Below, piece after piece: positions 5,896 to 13,465 of a stretch of 13,759 nucleotides of DNA. The stretch spans positions 1 through 13,759 of the forward strand of contig JAEWMZ010000305.1 in the NCBI GenBank assembly GCA_023392995.1, given 5' to 3'. The notes beneath the pieces are model-generated. The model did not search any database. It was not told the DNA's origin and saw nothing but the letters and a program-made list of their open reading frames with translations. Each line of letters starts with the position of its first letter. Position 1 is the first letter of the stretch. The position numbers and the translations under genes are program-made. The stretch is from Bacillota bacterium (GTDB taxonomy: Bacteria; Bacillota; Clostridia; Lachnospirales; Lachnospiraceae).

Positions 5896-8058
5896 ATGGA
5901 AAAAGGGAGATTTACCTTGCCGGGTGAGACTGGAATGGAGCCGGTCATCCGGGAGCTAATTGATAAATGGGGTGTGGATGCAGTGCGTGACAGTGACGGA
6001 ACAAAGCTGTCACAGGAGATTCTTGATATGGATTTGCAGGTATACTCAACCCTTTGCTTAATTCGTGAGGATAATGAATGGGCGAAAGTACATCCGCAGT
6101 ACCGGCAGCAGATCTATCTGATGACGGAGGAGAAGGTTGCAGCAGAGGAGAAGCTGGAGTTTGATCTGATGGAAAGCTTCTTCAGTGACCAGTTTGCACC
6201 CAATGATGATATTAACATTTACCATTATTGGCAGGTTATTGATCGAACAGAGCATCGTACTTTGGATCAAAGTGAATGGAGTTATGAAAATGGGAAGGTT
6301 AAGATTGCGGCAGCAAAACTCTTTCATGGCTATACGGTGAGTTTTCTGGCCTATCAATTATGGGAGCCAGTCTCCATGTACAATCATATTACGAATGGAT
6401 GGAAGGAGGAGCATAGAATCCCGCTGGATATCCGCTATCCAGAGGTACAGGAGCATATCCTGAAGGTGTTGCAGGAATGGCTGGAGGAGCATTCTGTTAC
6501 AGCAGTGGTTCGTTTTACTACCTTCTTCTATAATTTTGACTTGATCTATAACCAGTATGGAAAGGAAAAGCAGGTCAACTGGTTCGGTTATCTGGGCTGC
6601 GTCAGTCCTAAGGCGTTGGAGGACTTTGAAAAGTGTTATGGATATTCTTTGGAGGCAGAGGATTTTACCGATGCAGGAAGATATAATACCTTATTTGAGA
6701 ACCCTAGCAGGAAGTATCTGGACTGGATGGATTTTAATCAGAGATTCGTAGCTGAATACGCGCGTCAGTGTGTAGAGCTGGTACATAAGGCCGGAAAGAA
6801 AGCGATTATGTTCTTAGGAGATCACTGGGCAGGCACGGAGCCCTACGGAACGTATTTCCCGCATATTGGGCTGGATGCTGTCGTGGGGGCAGCAGGAGAT
6901 GGTGTAACCACCAGAATGATTGCTGATATCCCCATTGCAGAGACAGAAGCCAGGTTTTATCCATACTTTTTCCCGGATATTTTCTATGATGGTGGAAATC
7001 CTGTCAAAGAATCGGTACCAGTGTGGATAAAGTGCCGGCGTGCGCTCATGCGAAAACCGATGGCGAGGATGGGCTACGGCGGATATCTGAGTCTGGCGAA
7101 TAAATTCCCTGACTTTATGGAGCATGTAACTGAGATCTCCAAGCAATTCAGAGCAATTCACACAGAGGCGGAGGGCGCAAAGGCCTATTCTCCAAGCTTT
7201 AAAGTTGCGATCCTCAATTCCTGGGGAAGGCTTCGTACCTGGCAGACGCACCAAATTGCCCATTCCCTGTGGAATCAACGTTGTTATTCCTATCTGGGCG
7301 TGCTGGAAGCCCTTGCGGGACTTCCCTTTGAGGTGGAATTCCTTAGCTTTGAGCAGATAAAAAACGAAGGTATTCCAGAAGAAGTTAAGGTAATTATTAA
7401 TGCAGGAGATGCCGGAACCTCCTGGAGCGGAGCAGACTGGTGGCTGGATCAGGATATTATTGTTAAGCTGAGAGCCTTTGTGCATCAGGGCGGTGGATTG
7501 ATTGGTGTTGGGGAACCGACAGCATGCTCCTCGGAAGGGAAGTTCTTTCAGCTGAGCGATGTTTTGGGAGTGCAGAAGGAATTGGGACTAACAGCAAGCG
7601 TAAATAAGAAGCCTTTGAAGGCGGAGAAGGGACATTATATCCTTAGTGACCGGAAGGCTGCTATGGATTATGGGGAAGGAATGACCATGATCTATCCTTG
7701 TGCGGAGCAGGTTCAGGTACTCGATATTGATCGCTCCAGCTGTGGCATGACGGCTCATACCTATGGAAAGGGTCATTCTGCCTATCTTGCGGGGCTGCCC
7801 TATTCAGAGCAGAATTCCCGGGTTCTTCAAAGAGCAATATTCTGGTGTGCGGACAGGGAAACGCAGCTGTATCGTTATTATTCTACCAATATCTATGTGG
7901 ACTGCCACGGCTTTCCGGAAAAGAAGAAATACTGCGTCATAAATAATAGCGAGCAGGTGCAGGAAACCGATATCTATCTGGATGCACAGAACTATGTTCA
8001 CAAGGTGCTGCAGCCTCTTGAGATGGTGTGGTGTGAAGAGTTTTCGCTGAAGGTATGA
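5896..8058 (+). CDS. gnpA: GH112 1,3-beta-galactosyl-N-acetylhexosamine phosphorylase (lacto-N-biose/galacto-N-biose phosphorylase)
   Basis: Inverting phosphorylase that converts Gal-beta-1,3-HexNAc plus phosphate to alpha-Gal-1-phosphate and free GlcNAc or GalNAc in the cytoplasm. The GH112 signature is clear from the N terminus (GRFTLPGETGMEPVIRELID, then WGVDAVRDSDGTKLSQEILD). The TIM-barrel part contains VVRFTTFFYNFDLIYNQYGK and KAIMFLGDHWAGTEPYG. Asp309 of GDHW corresponds to the catalytic acid of the bifidobacterial enzyme (position 313 there, from memory). An alpha/beta domain follows from KVAILNSWGRLRTWQTHQIA to about GEPTACSSEG, then an all-beta C-terminal part. Length 720 aa is standard. 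I chose ATG 5896, with GGAGG (5886-5890) five bases upstream; an in-frame TTG at 5884 lacks a proper site. Some family members act on Gal-beta-1,4-rhamnose instead. The fucosidase and importer beside it favour lacto-N-biose/galacto-N-biose. Confidence 0.93.
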   Translation: MEKGRFTLPGETGMEPVIRELIDKWGVDAVRDSDGTKLSQEILDMDLQVYSTLCLIREDNEWAKVHPQYRQQIYLMTEEKVAAEEKLEFDLMESFFSDQFAPNDDINIYHYWQVIDRTEHRTLDQSEWSYENGKVKIAAAKLFHGYTVSFLAYQLWEPVSMYNHITNGWKEEHRIPLDIRYPEVQEHILKVLQEWLEEHSVTAVVRFTTFFYNFDLIYNQYGKEKQVNWFGYLGCVSPKALEDFEKCYGYSLEAEDFTDAGRYNTLFENPSRKYLDWMDFNQRFVAEYARQCVELVHKAGKKAIMFLGDHWAGTEPYGTYFPHIGLDAVVGAAGDGVTTRMIADIPIAETEARFYPYFFPDIFYDGGNPVKESVPVWIKCRRALMRKPMARMGYGGYLSLANKFPDFMEHVTEISKQFRAIHTEAEGAKAYSPSFKVAILNSWGRLRTWQTHQIAHSLWNQRCYSYLGVLEALAGLPFEVEFLSFEQIKNEGIPEEVKVIINAGDAGTSWSGADWWLDQDIIVKLRAFVHQGGGLIGVGEPTACSSEGKFFQLSDVLGVQKELGLTASVNKKPLKAEKGHYILSDRKAAMDYGEGMTMIYPCAEQVQVLDIDRSSCGMTAHTYGKGHSAYLAGLPYSEQNSRVLQRAIFWCADRETQLYRYYSTNIYVDCHGFPEKKKYCVINNSEQVQETDIYLDAQNYVHKVLQPLEMVWCEEFSLKV

Positions 8059-8098
8059 GAGGATAAAAGATAAATCGATTCGAAAATGGATTGCTAAT

Positions 8099-8151
8099 AT
8101 ATAAGAATGAGCTCTTACCCAATACGGCAAGAGCTCATTCTTATATTGTTT
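8099..8151. terminator. Strong palindromic terminator between convergent genes
   Basis: A perfect 18-bp inverted repeat (8099-8116 with 8129-8146) with a 12-base loop is followed by TTGTTTATT on the plus strand. It lies 41 bases after the phosphorylase stop and 42 bases before the 3' end of the convergent chemotaxis gene, so it probably ends transcription from both sides. The T-rich tail is better on the plus strand. Confidence 0.85.
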
Positions 8152-8187
8152 ATTACAGCAACTTGATGGTTGCTATAGAGACACAGG

Positions 8188-9954
8188 TTATAGCTGGAAC
8201 TTATTAATCTGTTTCTTCAAGACCTCAAAGACTTCATTCAAATTAGCGACATTCGCAGCAAATTCCTCAGTGGTAGATGCGACCTCTTCAATGGACGCGG
8301 ACAATTCTTCCGTGGAGGAGGCATTTTCTTCAGAAATAGCTGACAAGTTAGTAACAATATCGATAATCTGATTCTTATCCTGATGTACCTGTTCGATATT
8401 TTCTGTTAAGAGGTTCACTTTTTCTAAAGCTGTTTTCACATTATCATTGATTGCTCTAAAGGTATCAGAGGTTTCCTGAACCACAGTATCTTGTTCAGAG
8501 ATAATCTGGCCGGCACAGTACACTTCTTTTACAGTCTCTTCTGCCTGGACTTTAATCAGCTCTACCATATCTCTGATCTTAACAACGGACTTATTGGATT
8601 CTTCGGAAAGCTTTCTTACCTCTTCAGCAACTACCATGAAGCCCTTTCCGTGTTCACCGGCTCTTGCAGCTTCGATGGAAGCGTTTAATGCCAGCAGGTT
8701 TGTCTGATTAGCAATATCCTTTATTACATCTGTAATCATAGCGATATTATCGGTGCTCTGATTGATTTCTGCAACCTTATTGGAGGCTAGTTCGCTGGAT
8801 TTTTTCGTAATTTGGTTGCTTTCTACCAGTTTATCGACAGTAACAATTGCATTAGCAGTAATGTCCTGCGTCTGCAAAAAGATTTGGTTCATCTGCTCGA
8901 TTTCTTTCGTTATTTCGTTGATCTTGTTGCTGAGACTTTCCAGATTTGTAGCGGTGTTATTCGTATCTTCGGCCTGGGAAGAGGTACTGTTTGCGATGTC
9001 TTCAACACCTGCCGCCATATCGTTAAACACTTTGGCGGTACTGCTGGAGAGCTCGGAGATTTTTCTTGCATCATTACCGGCTAGATCAGCGGATTCATTT
9101 ATCATCTGCACTAACGTCCGCAATTCATCCACCATGTAATTATAGGCTTCATCAAGAATTTTTATCTCCCCGCTGGCTTTTAGCTTATGACGTTCCACCG
9201 CCAGATTTCCCTGGCTTAGATCCTTCATGCCTTCTGTAATGAGAGTGATTGGTCTGACGAGCTGTCTTGAGAATAGAACGATTAATATCATACCAAGGAC
9301 AGAGGCAATGGCAAGTGCAAGAATAAGTCTTGTTACGATGGCATCAGCTCCTTTGTTGAATTCCTCCATATATGCACTGGCACTGATCACCCAGCCCCAA
9401 TTGTCATCCAGCCGGGAGTAAGAGATCTTTTCTTTGATGATCTCAGAGTTTGGCAGATTCCAGTTATAATAGACAAAGCCGCCGCCTTGCTGTCCGGCCT
9501 TTATAATCTTCTGAACAAATAGATCATCATTTTTGTCCGTTTTGTCCCAGACATTCTGACCCTCCAGTGACGGGTGGGCAATTTCCATTCCATCCGTTCC
9601 GTAAGCAACCAGATATCCGTTTTCACCAAATTTCATATTATCACTGATGGGTCTGGTTCCATCCGCCTGTTTCTTGCCAAGCATATATTCTTTGACCTGC
9701 TCCTGGGCTTCTTCCAGGGATACCTTGCCGGCTTCTACATCCTCATTTTTAAGACTGATTAACTGGATTGTGGAGTTTACGTGGTTAACAAGGATCTCCT
9801 GACCCTGCTGGTCCAATTGTGTCTTTGCCACAGCATAACTGCTGAGCCCCACTAAGACAGCTGGAATTAATAAAAACATCATAGACACCAGGATCAGTCT
9901 TGTTTTGAGACTGGAAAAGGCCTGAGCTTTTATTAATTTCTTTTGTGACTTCAT
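8188..9954 (-). CDS. Methyl-accepting chemotaxis protein with Cache sensor, HAMP and signalling domains
   Basis: Transmembrane chemoreceptor of 588 residues. Order: cytoplasmic N terminus; TM1 about 20-41; extracellular single-Cache-like sensor about 45-200 (GENGYLVAYGTDGMEIAHPS, then NVWDKTDKNDDLF and DDNWGWVISASAY); TM2 about 208-230; HAMP about 230-285; coiled-coil methylation and signalling domain with the conserved hairpin tip DIANQTNLLALNASIEAARA followed by GEHGKGFMVVAEEVRKLSEES (about 415-445). The tip binds CheW/CheA. There is no CheR-tethering pentapeptide at the C terminus (NKFQL). The start is ATG 9954-9952: AGGAGG lies seven bases upstream, whereas the upstream in-frame TTG at 9978 has no such site. 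It is convergent with the sugar operon and has its own promoter. sCache receptors sense small ligands directly; the ligand is unknown, and a link to the sugar operon is only positional. Confidence 0.94.
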   Translation of the reverse strand: MKSQKKLIKAQAFSSLKTRLILVSMMFLLIPAVLVGLSSYAVAKTQLDQQGQEILVNHVNSTIQLISLKNEDVEAGKVSLEEAQEQVKEYMLGKKQADGTRPISDNMKFGENGYLVAYGTDGMEIAHPSLEGQNVWDKTDKNDDLFVQKIIKAGQQGGGFVYYNWNLPNSEIIKEKISYSRLDDNWGWVISASAYMEEFNKGADAIVTRLILALAIASVLGMILIVLFSRQLVRPITLITEGMKDLSQGNLAVERHKLKASGEIKILDEAYNYMVDELRTLVQMINESADLAGNDARKISELSSSTAKVFNDMAAGVEDIANSTSSQAEDTNNTATNLESLSNKINEITKEIEQMNQIFLQTQDITANAIVTVDKLVESNQITKKSSELASNKVAEINQSTDNIAMITDVIKDIANQTNLLALNASIEAARAGEHGKGFMVVAEEVRKLSEESNKSVVKIRDMVELIKVQAEETVKEVYCAGQIISEQDTVVQETSDTFRAINDNVKTALEKVNLLTENIEQVHQDKNQIIDIVTNLSAISEENASSTEELSASIEEVASTTEEFAANVANLNEVFEVLKKQINKFQL

Positions 9955-10041
9955 AATACTTCCTCCTGTAAGTTGCAATTGTATTTTCGAAATAAAAGAT
10001 GCAAAAACATGGTGTAATTCCTATAATTCGACATTCATTTC

Positions 10042-10070
10042 ATGATATAGTATTTTGAGGGAAAATGCAA
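10042..10070 (-). promoter_or_regulatory. Candidate sigma-A promoter of the chemotaxis receptor gene
   Basis: Read on the minus strand, TTGCAT (10070-10065) and TATCAT (10047-10042) are separated by exactly 17 bases. They lie about 90 bases upstream of the receptor's start codon. I saw no motility-type sigma-D (TAAA...GCCGATAA) sequence nearby. Confidence 0.45.
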
Positions 10071-10167
10071 TTTATATCTTAGTAAAAGACCGGGATATTT
10101 GTACTAGAAGTACTGACAAAAATTTAGAGGCAGGAAGAGTTATTGCAAGGGGATCGTAGGATGTAAA

Positions 10168-10230
10168 TGTTGGTCTCCTTACAGGGTAAAAGTGGCTAAT
10201 AAGTGTTGGCATCCTTGCGGGGGCTAATAA
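10168..10230. repeat. Imperfect direct repeat in the long intergenic region
   Basis: Two related units lie side by side: TGTTGG, TCCTT and a G-run followed by GGCTAATAA. TGTTGG occurs at 10168 and 10204, and the exact 9-mer GGCTAATAA at 10194-10202 and 10222-10230. They sit just upstream of the TTGACA promoter box at 10237, so they could be regulator sites. I see no gene here: the 123-codon minus-strand frame across 10072-10443 has no ribosome binding site and an unconvincing composition. Confidence 0.4.
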
Positions 10231-10236
10231 TTTTAC

Positions 10237-10292
10237 TTGACAATTGCAGACGATCAATTTAAATTGAGGAGTAGCATTAGTTGTACTATAAA
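10237..10292 (+). promoter_or_regulatory. Two overlapping candidate promoters reading toward the DUF512 gene
   Basis: TTGACA (10237-10242) with TAAATT (10260-10265) at 17-base spacing overlaps a second pair, TTGAGG (10264-10269) with TATAAA (10287-10292), also at 17. The octamer TTGTACTA occurs at 10281-10288 and 10294-10301, covering the second -10 and a possible start region, so it may be an operator. Either promoter would give a leader of more than 200 bases before the start at 10524. Confidence 0.5.
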
Positions 10293-10439
10293 GTTGTACT
10301 AAAAATACGAATTTACAATAAATGAGAATGGTATCCTTGGGTGAAGTATGATATGATGATGATCCAGTGATGTAAAGCTGAAGAAACAGGACACTTAGGG
10401 GTAAAAGATAGATACTTAGCGGCAAAATCTCGTTCGCAA

Positions 10440-10502
10440 GCATTATAAAGGAAAAATAATATGCTTTCTTTTATAATGCGAAGGACAGAGGTTTGAATCT
10501 GT
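10440..10502 (+). promoter_or_regulatory. Leader hairpins just before the DUF512 gene
   Basis: Bases 10440-10454 pair with 10465-10479 in a 15-bp stem (one G-U) with a 10-base loop. A second 5-bp hairpin (ACAGA 10485-10489 with TCTGT 10498-10502) follows and is trailed by GTTTT, ending just before the ribosome binding site at 10511. The pair could act as an attenuator or an RNA-processing site in a long leader. I could not match it to a known riboswitch class. Confidence 0.45.
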
Positions 10503-10523
10503 GTTTTGAAAGGAAGATTACAA

Positions 10524-11969
10524 TTGAAGAAAAGTAAGAATCAGGGACATCTGATTAAGGAGGTATATCCGGATTCAATTGCGGAGGAAATGGAGATTGA
10601 AGCGGGCGATCTGCTGCTGACCATTAACCAGGAAGAGATCGAGGATGTATTTGACTACAGGTATCTGATCAAGGATGAATATATTGAAGTTTTAATTAGA
10701 AAGCAGAACGGTGAAGAGTGGTTGCTGGAGATTGACAAAGAATACGATGATGATTTAGGCATCGAGTTTGATAACAGTCTGATGAGCAATTACAGATCCT
10801 GCAGCAATAAATGTATCTTCTGCTTTATTGACCAAATGCCTCCAGGTATGAGGGAAACACTCTATTTTAAAGATGATGATTCCCGCTTATCGTATCTGCA
10901 AGGGAATTATATAACCTTAACCAATATGAAGCAAAAGGATGTAGACAGAATTATACGAATGCACCTGGCGCCGATTAATATATCCATACAGGCCACGAAC
11001 CCGGAACTTCGAAGTAAAATGCTTCATAACCGATTTGCCGGGGATAAGCTCGATTTCTTAAAGCAATTATATGAGAATCAGATTGAAATGAATGGTCAAA
11101 TTGTACTGTGTAAGGGCGTAAACGATGGGATAGAGCTGGAGAGATCCATTCAGGATTTGGCAAAGTTTCTTCCGTTCATGCGCAGTGTTTCTATTGTGCC
11201 TGCCGGAATTACAAAGTATAGAGATGGGCTGTATCCATTGGAGCTATTCAATAAACAGGACGCGGAAGCAGTTCTTGCTATGATAGAGAGTAAGCAGAAC
11301 AAGTTTTATGAAGAATTTGGTCTCCATTTCATTCATGCCAGTGATGAATGGTATATCACGGCAGAAAGAGAGTTTCCGGAAGAAGAAAGATATGATGGCT
11401 ATATCCAGCTTGAGAATGGCGTTGGTATGATGCGAATGTTCATGGATGAATTTGATGAGGCTCTGGGACAGGTGAAAGAGGAGGTTAAGGCAAAGCGAAT
11501 AGCATCAGATATCGCCCGTACTCTGACACTGGCAACAGGAAAGCTGGCTTATCCAACTGTAAAAACCTTTGCAGATCGAATGATGGAGGTATTTCCCCAG
11601 CTCAAGATCAATGTGCATTGTATTCGCAATGATTTTTTTGGCGAGACAATAACGGTATCAGGATTAATCACCGGTCAGGATTTGATCAGACAGTTAAAGG
11701 AGCGGCAAGACCAGGGAGAAGACCTGGGAACCTCATTGCAGATACCCTCGAATATGCTGAGGATGGGTGAGCAGATATTTTTAGATGATGTCATGATTAG
11801 CGATGTAGAGAAGGCGCTTGGATTAAAAGTAGTGCCCATGGAGCCGGGAGGCAGGGAATTCATTGAAGCGATCATAAACGATGATTACAGCATGGACAGA
11901 AACAATGAGAACTTTGTTTATATACAAGCCTATCAGCAAAAGGAAGATGTATCCTTGCAAGATAACTAA
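10524..11969 (+). CDS. DUF512 radical-SAM protein with N-terminal PDZ domain
   Basis: Iron-sulfur protein of unknown function, 481 residues. The N-terminal part (about 5-65: GHLIKEVYPDSIAEEMEIEA, then GDLLLTINQEEIEDVFDYRY) is PDZ-like. A radical-SAM-type cluster motif CX3CX2C follows at Cys93, Cys97 and Cys100 (CSNKCIFCFIDQMPPGMRET), with the family block DDDSRLSYLQGNYITLTNMK. The C-terminal half is DUF512. I place the start at TTG 10524, seven bases after AGGAAG (10511-10516); an in-frame TTG at 10506 would put that site inside the gene. The family is widespread in Clostridia and cyanobacteria, and its gene commonly lies next to the ribosome-assembly GTPase gene der. Here it stands alone between a long leader and a terminator. 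The reaction is not known, and I do not assign one. Confidence 0.93.
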   Translation: MKKSKNQGHLIKEVYPDSIAEEMEIEAGDLLLTINQEEIEDVFDYRYLIKDEYIEVLIRKQNGEEWLLEIDKEYDDDLGIEFDNSLMSNYRSCSNKCIFCFIDQMPPGMRETLYFKDDDSRLSYLQGNYITLTNMKQKDVDRIIRMHLAPINISIQATNPELRSKMLHNRFAGDKLDFLKQLYENQIEMNGQIVLCKGVNDGIELERSIQDLAKFLPFMRSVSIVPAGITKYRDGLYPLELFNKQDAEAVLAMIESKQNKFYEEFGLHFIHASDEWYITAEREFPEEERYDGYIQLENGVGMMRMFMDEFDEALGQVKEEVKAKRIASDIARTLTLATGKLAYPTVKTFADRMMEVFPQLKINVHCIRNDFFGETITVSGLITGQDLIRQLKERQDQGEDLGTSLQIPSNMLRMGEQIFLDDVMISDVEKALGLKVVPMEPGGREFIEAIINDDYSMDRNNENFVYIQAYQQKEDVSLQDN

Positions 11970-11996
11970 GGACGATTCAATATAAGATTTGATTAT

Positions 11997-12025
11997 AATA
12001 AACCCTTGAATGGGTTTATTTTTTT
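11997..12025 (+). terminator. Rho-independent terminator of the DUF512 gene
   Basis: AATAAACCC (11997-12005) pairs with GGGTTTATT (12012-12020) in a 9-bp perfect stem with a 6-base loop, and TTTTT (12021-12025) continues the T-tract. It lies 28 bases after the stop codon and separates this gene from the dehydrogenase unit. Confidence 0.9.
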
Positions 12026-12140
12026 ATGATCCTAAAAAAACAACAGATACTTACAAGTACGCACATTTTTGTGCCTTAATTAAAAAGGAAAAGCTAGTTA
12101 ATCTACGATTCATTCTTTTATTTCTAAATAAATTTTTAAA

Positions 12141-12184
12141 CTTGACACCCAGTAGTCAAGTTCCCTTGGGTATACTAATACTTG
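12141..12184 (+). promoter_or_regulatory. Dyad-rich promoter/operator region of the dehydrogenase-Dabb operon
   Basis: CTTGAC (12141-12146) and GTCAAG (12155-12160) form an inverted repeat with 8 bases between arms. CAAGT (12157-12161) and ACTTG (12180-12184) form another. A -10-like TATACT lies at 12171-12176. The TTGACA at 12142 is 23 bases away, too far for ordinary sigma-A spacing. That spacing and the dyads suggest a regulated start, but the binding protein is unknown. Confidence 0.4.
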
Positions 12185-12212
12185 TAGGTCAATTGATTGG
12201 AGGTAATACAAA

Positions 12213-13007
12213 TTGGAACATGATTTATTTGATGTTAATAAGGAACTAAACGGAAAACGAGTATTGGTTACAGGAGGAACCAAGGGAATAGGTCAGGCTA
12301 TCGTGAATCGCCTGTCCAAAACCGGTGCAACGATTGTAACCACAGCAAGGACTCTTCCAGACAATCTGCCGGAATCCATACCGTTTATTCAAGCCGATGT
12401 CAGAACACCGGAAGGCACAGAAAAAATCATTCAAGAGACCTTAGAAAAGTTGGGAGGACTTGATATTTTAATCAATAATGTGGGAGGCTCTTCTACTTCT
12501 ACTGCAGGAGCGTTGGCATTAAGTGACGAAGACTGGTTATCGACGTTCCAGGCAAATCTTTTTTCTGCGGTACGTTTGGATCGTGGTTTTATACCCACCA
12601 TGCTGGAACAAAAAAAGGGAGTTGTGATTCATATTTCATCGATTCAGCGAAGGCTGCCCGGAATCATGACAGTGGCATATTCTGCCGCAAAAGCGGCTCT
12701 AACGAATTATAGTAAAAATCTCGCAACACAGCTTGGTAAAGATGGTATTCGCGTAAACACCGTCGCCCCTGGTTTCACCGAGACCAAAGCCGCAGAACGC
12801 TTAATTAACAGAATGGCAGAGAGTGCCAATTCTGACTATCTTACAGCAAGACAGGAGCTAATGGATACCCTTGGTGGAATCCCACTTGGGCGCCCGGCAA
12901 AGCCGGAAGAAATTGCGGAACTTGTTGCTTTTCTTGTATCAGACAGGGCTTCTTATATCACAGGTAGTGAACATATCATAGATGGCGGAATTATTCGCAC
13001 AATCTAA
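12213..13007 (+). CDS. Short-chain dehydrogenase/reductase (classical SDR)
   Basis: NAD(P)-dependent oxidoreductase, 264 residues, probably soluble and cytoplasmic. The Rossmann dinucleotide motif TGGTKGIG is at 20-27. NNVG is the structural NNAG-like motif. The catalytic residues are Ser143, Tyr156 and Lys160 (YSAAK). RVNTVAPGFTETKA and the C-terminal YITGSEHIIDGG are classical SDR blocks. It starts at TTG 12213, eight bases after GGAGGT (12199-12204). It is followed after 28 bases by a Dabb-domain gene on the same strand, which points to a two-gene operon. The substrate cannot be read from the sequence: FabG-like ketoacyl reductase, sugar dehydrogenase and xenobiotic or quinone reductase roles are all open. 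No fatty-acid genes lie nearby, which makes housekeeping FabG unlikely. Confidence 0.92.
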   Translation: MEHDLFDVNKELNGKRVLVTGGTKGIGQAIVNRLSKTGATIVTTARTLPDNLPESIPFIQADVRTPEGTEKIIQETLEKLGGLDILINNVGGSSTSTAGALALSDEDWLSTFQANLFSAVRLDRGFIPTMLEQKKGVVIHISSIQRRLPGIMTVAYSAAKAALTNYSKNLATQLGKDGIRVNTVAPGFTETKAAERLINRMAESANSDYLTARQELMDTLGGIPLGRPAKPEEIAELVAFLVSDRASYITGSEHIIDGGIIRTI

Positions 13008-13035
13008 TCACTCAACTTTAGCGGAGGGAAAAAAT

Positions 13036-13320
13036 ATGGTTATAAACAATGTATTATTAAAGCTAAAAGACTCAGACAATGCGAAAGAAGTGCAATCTGT
13101 TCTTCTTGGTATGAAAGGAAAAATAGAGGCATTAATAGAGATACAAGTTGAGGAAAACATACGCTTTGGACAAAGTAGCTATGATTTGCTTCTCATCACG
13201 AAATTTGCATCGATAGAAGATATGGATAGGTATCTTTCCCACCCAATACACTTGGAAGTAGCAAGTTATATTGGCAGCGTCCTCGATCAGCAAGCCTCTC
13301 TTTGTTATGAGGTGAATTAA
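13036..13320 (+). CDS. Small Dabb (stress-responsive A/B barrel) domain protein
   Basis: 94-residue ferredoxin-like alpha/beta-barrel protein. Family features are the N-terminal strand MVINNVLLKLKD, the central YDLLLITKFASIEDMDRYLS and the signature HPIHLEVASYI (HPxH pattern), with nothing before or after the domain. Dabb proteins form dimers; some are stress-induced and others are cyclase-like or oxygenase-like partners in metabolism. The start is ATG 13036, seven bases after GGAGGG (13023-13028). An upstream in-frame ATG at 12982 would overlap the dehydrogenase and has no such site. Being co-transcribed with the dehydrogenase suggests the two act on the same small molecule or respond to the same stress (inference). 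Confidence 0.88.
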   Translation: MVINNVLLKLKDSDNAKEVQSVLLGMKGKIEALIEIQVEENIRFGQSSYDLLLITKFASIEDMDRYLSHPIHLEVASYIGSVLDQQASLCYEVN

Positions 13321-13418
13321 GGCATGTCCTATATAAATTATTATCGATATTTTTATTGTTTTCAGTTGAATCCGATAAGAATAATCATATGTTAGAAATA
13401 ATCTGTACTTATTACAGC

Positions 13419-13465
13419 AAACACAAGCCGCTTCCTCCTTTCACCGAAAGAGGCGGCTTGTGTTT
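13419..13465. terminator. Terminator between the Dabb gene and the convergent AraC-type gene
   Basis: A 13-bp perfect outer stem (13419-13431 with 13453-13465) ends in TTT and continues TATT on the plus strand. Inside it, CTTTC (13438-13442) pairs with GAAAG (13446-13450), giving a bulged long hairpin. It can serve both converging genes. Confidence 0.8.

Noticed and set aside
6814..7485. 223-codon minus-strand frame
   Set aside because: It lies wholly inside the phosphorylase gene, which has clear family homology; it is a shadow frame.
8188..9954. Chemoreceptor as a dedicated sensor for the neighbouring sugar operon
   Set aside because: It is convergent, has its own promoter and a shared terminator; adjacency alone does not support a functional link.
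10072..10443. 123-codon minus-strand frame upstream of the chemotaxis gene
   Set aside because: It has no ribosome binding site and irregular composition, and it overlaps the promoter elements of both flanking genes.
10485..10502. tRNA T-arm-like sequence (GGTTTGAA between ACAGA and TCTGT)
   Set aside because: The loop is 8 rather than 7 bases, and no acceptor, D or anticodon arms can be found around it.
12010..12249. 79-codon plus-strand frame before the dehydrogenase
   Set aside because: It starts inside the terminator hairpin, overlaps the dehydrogenase start out of frame and lacks an SD.
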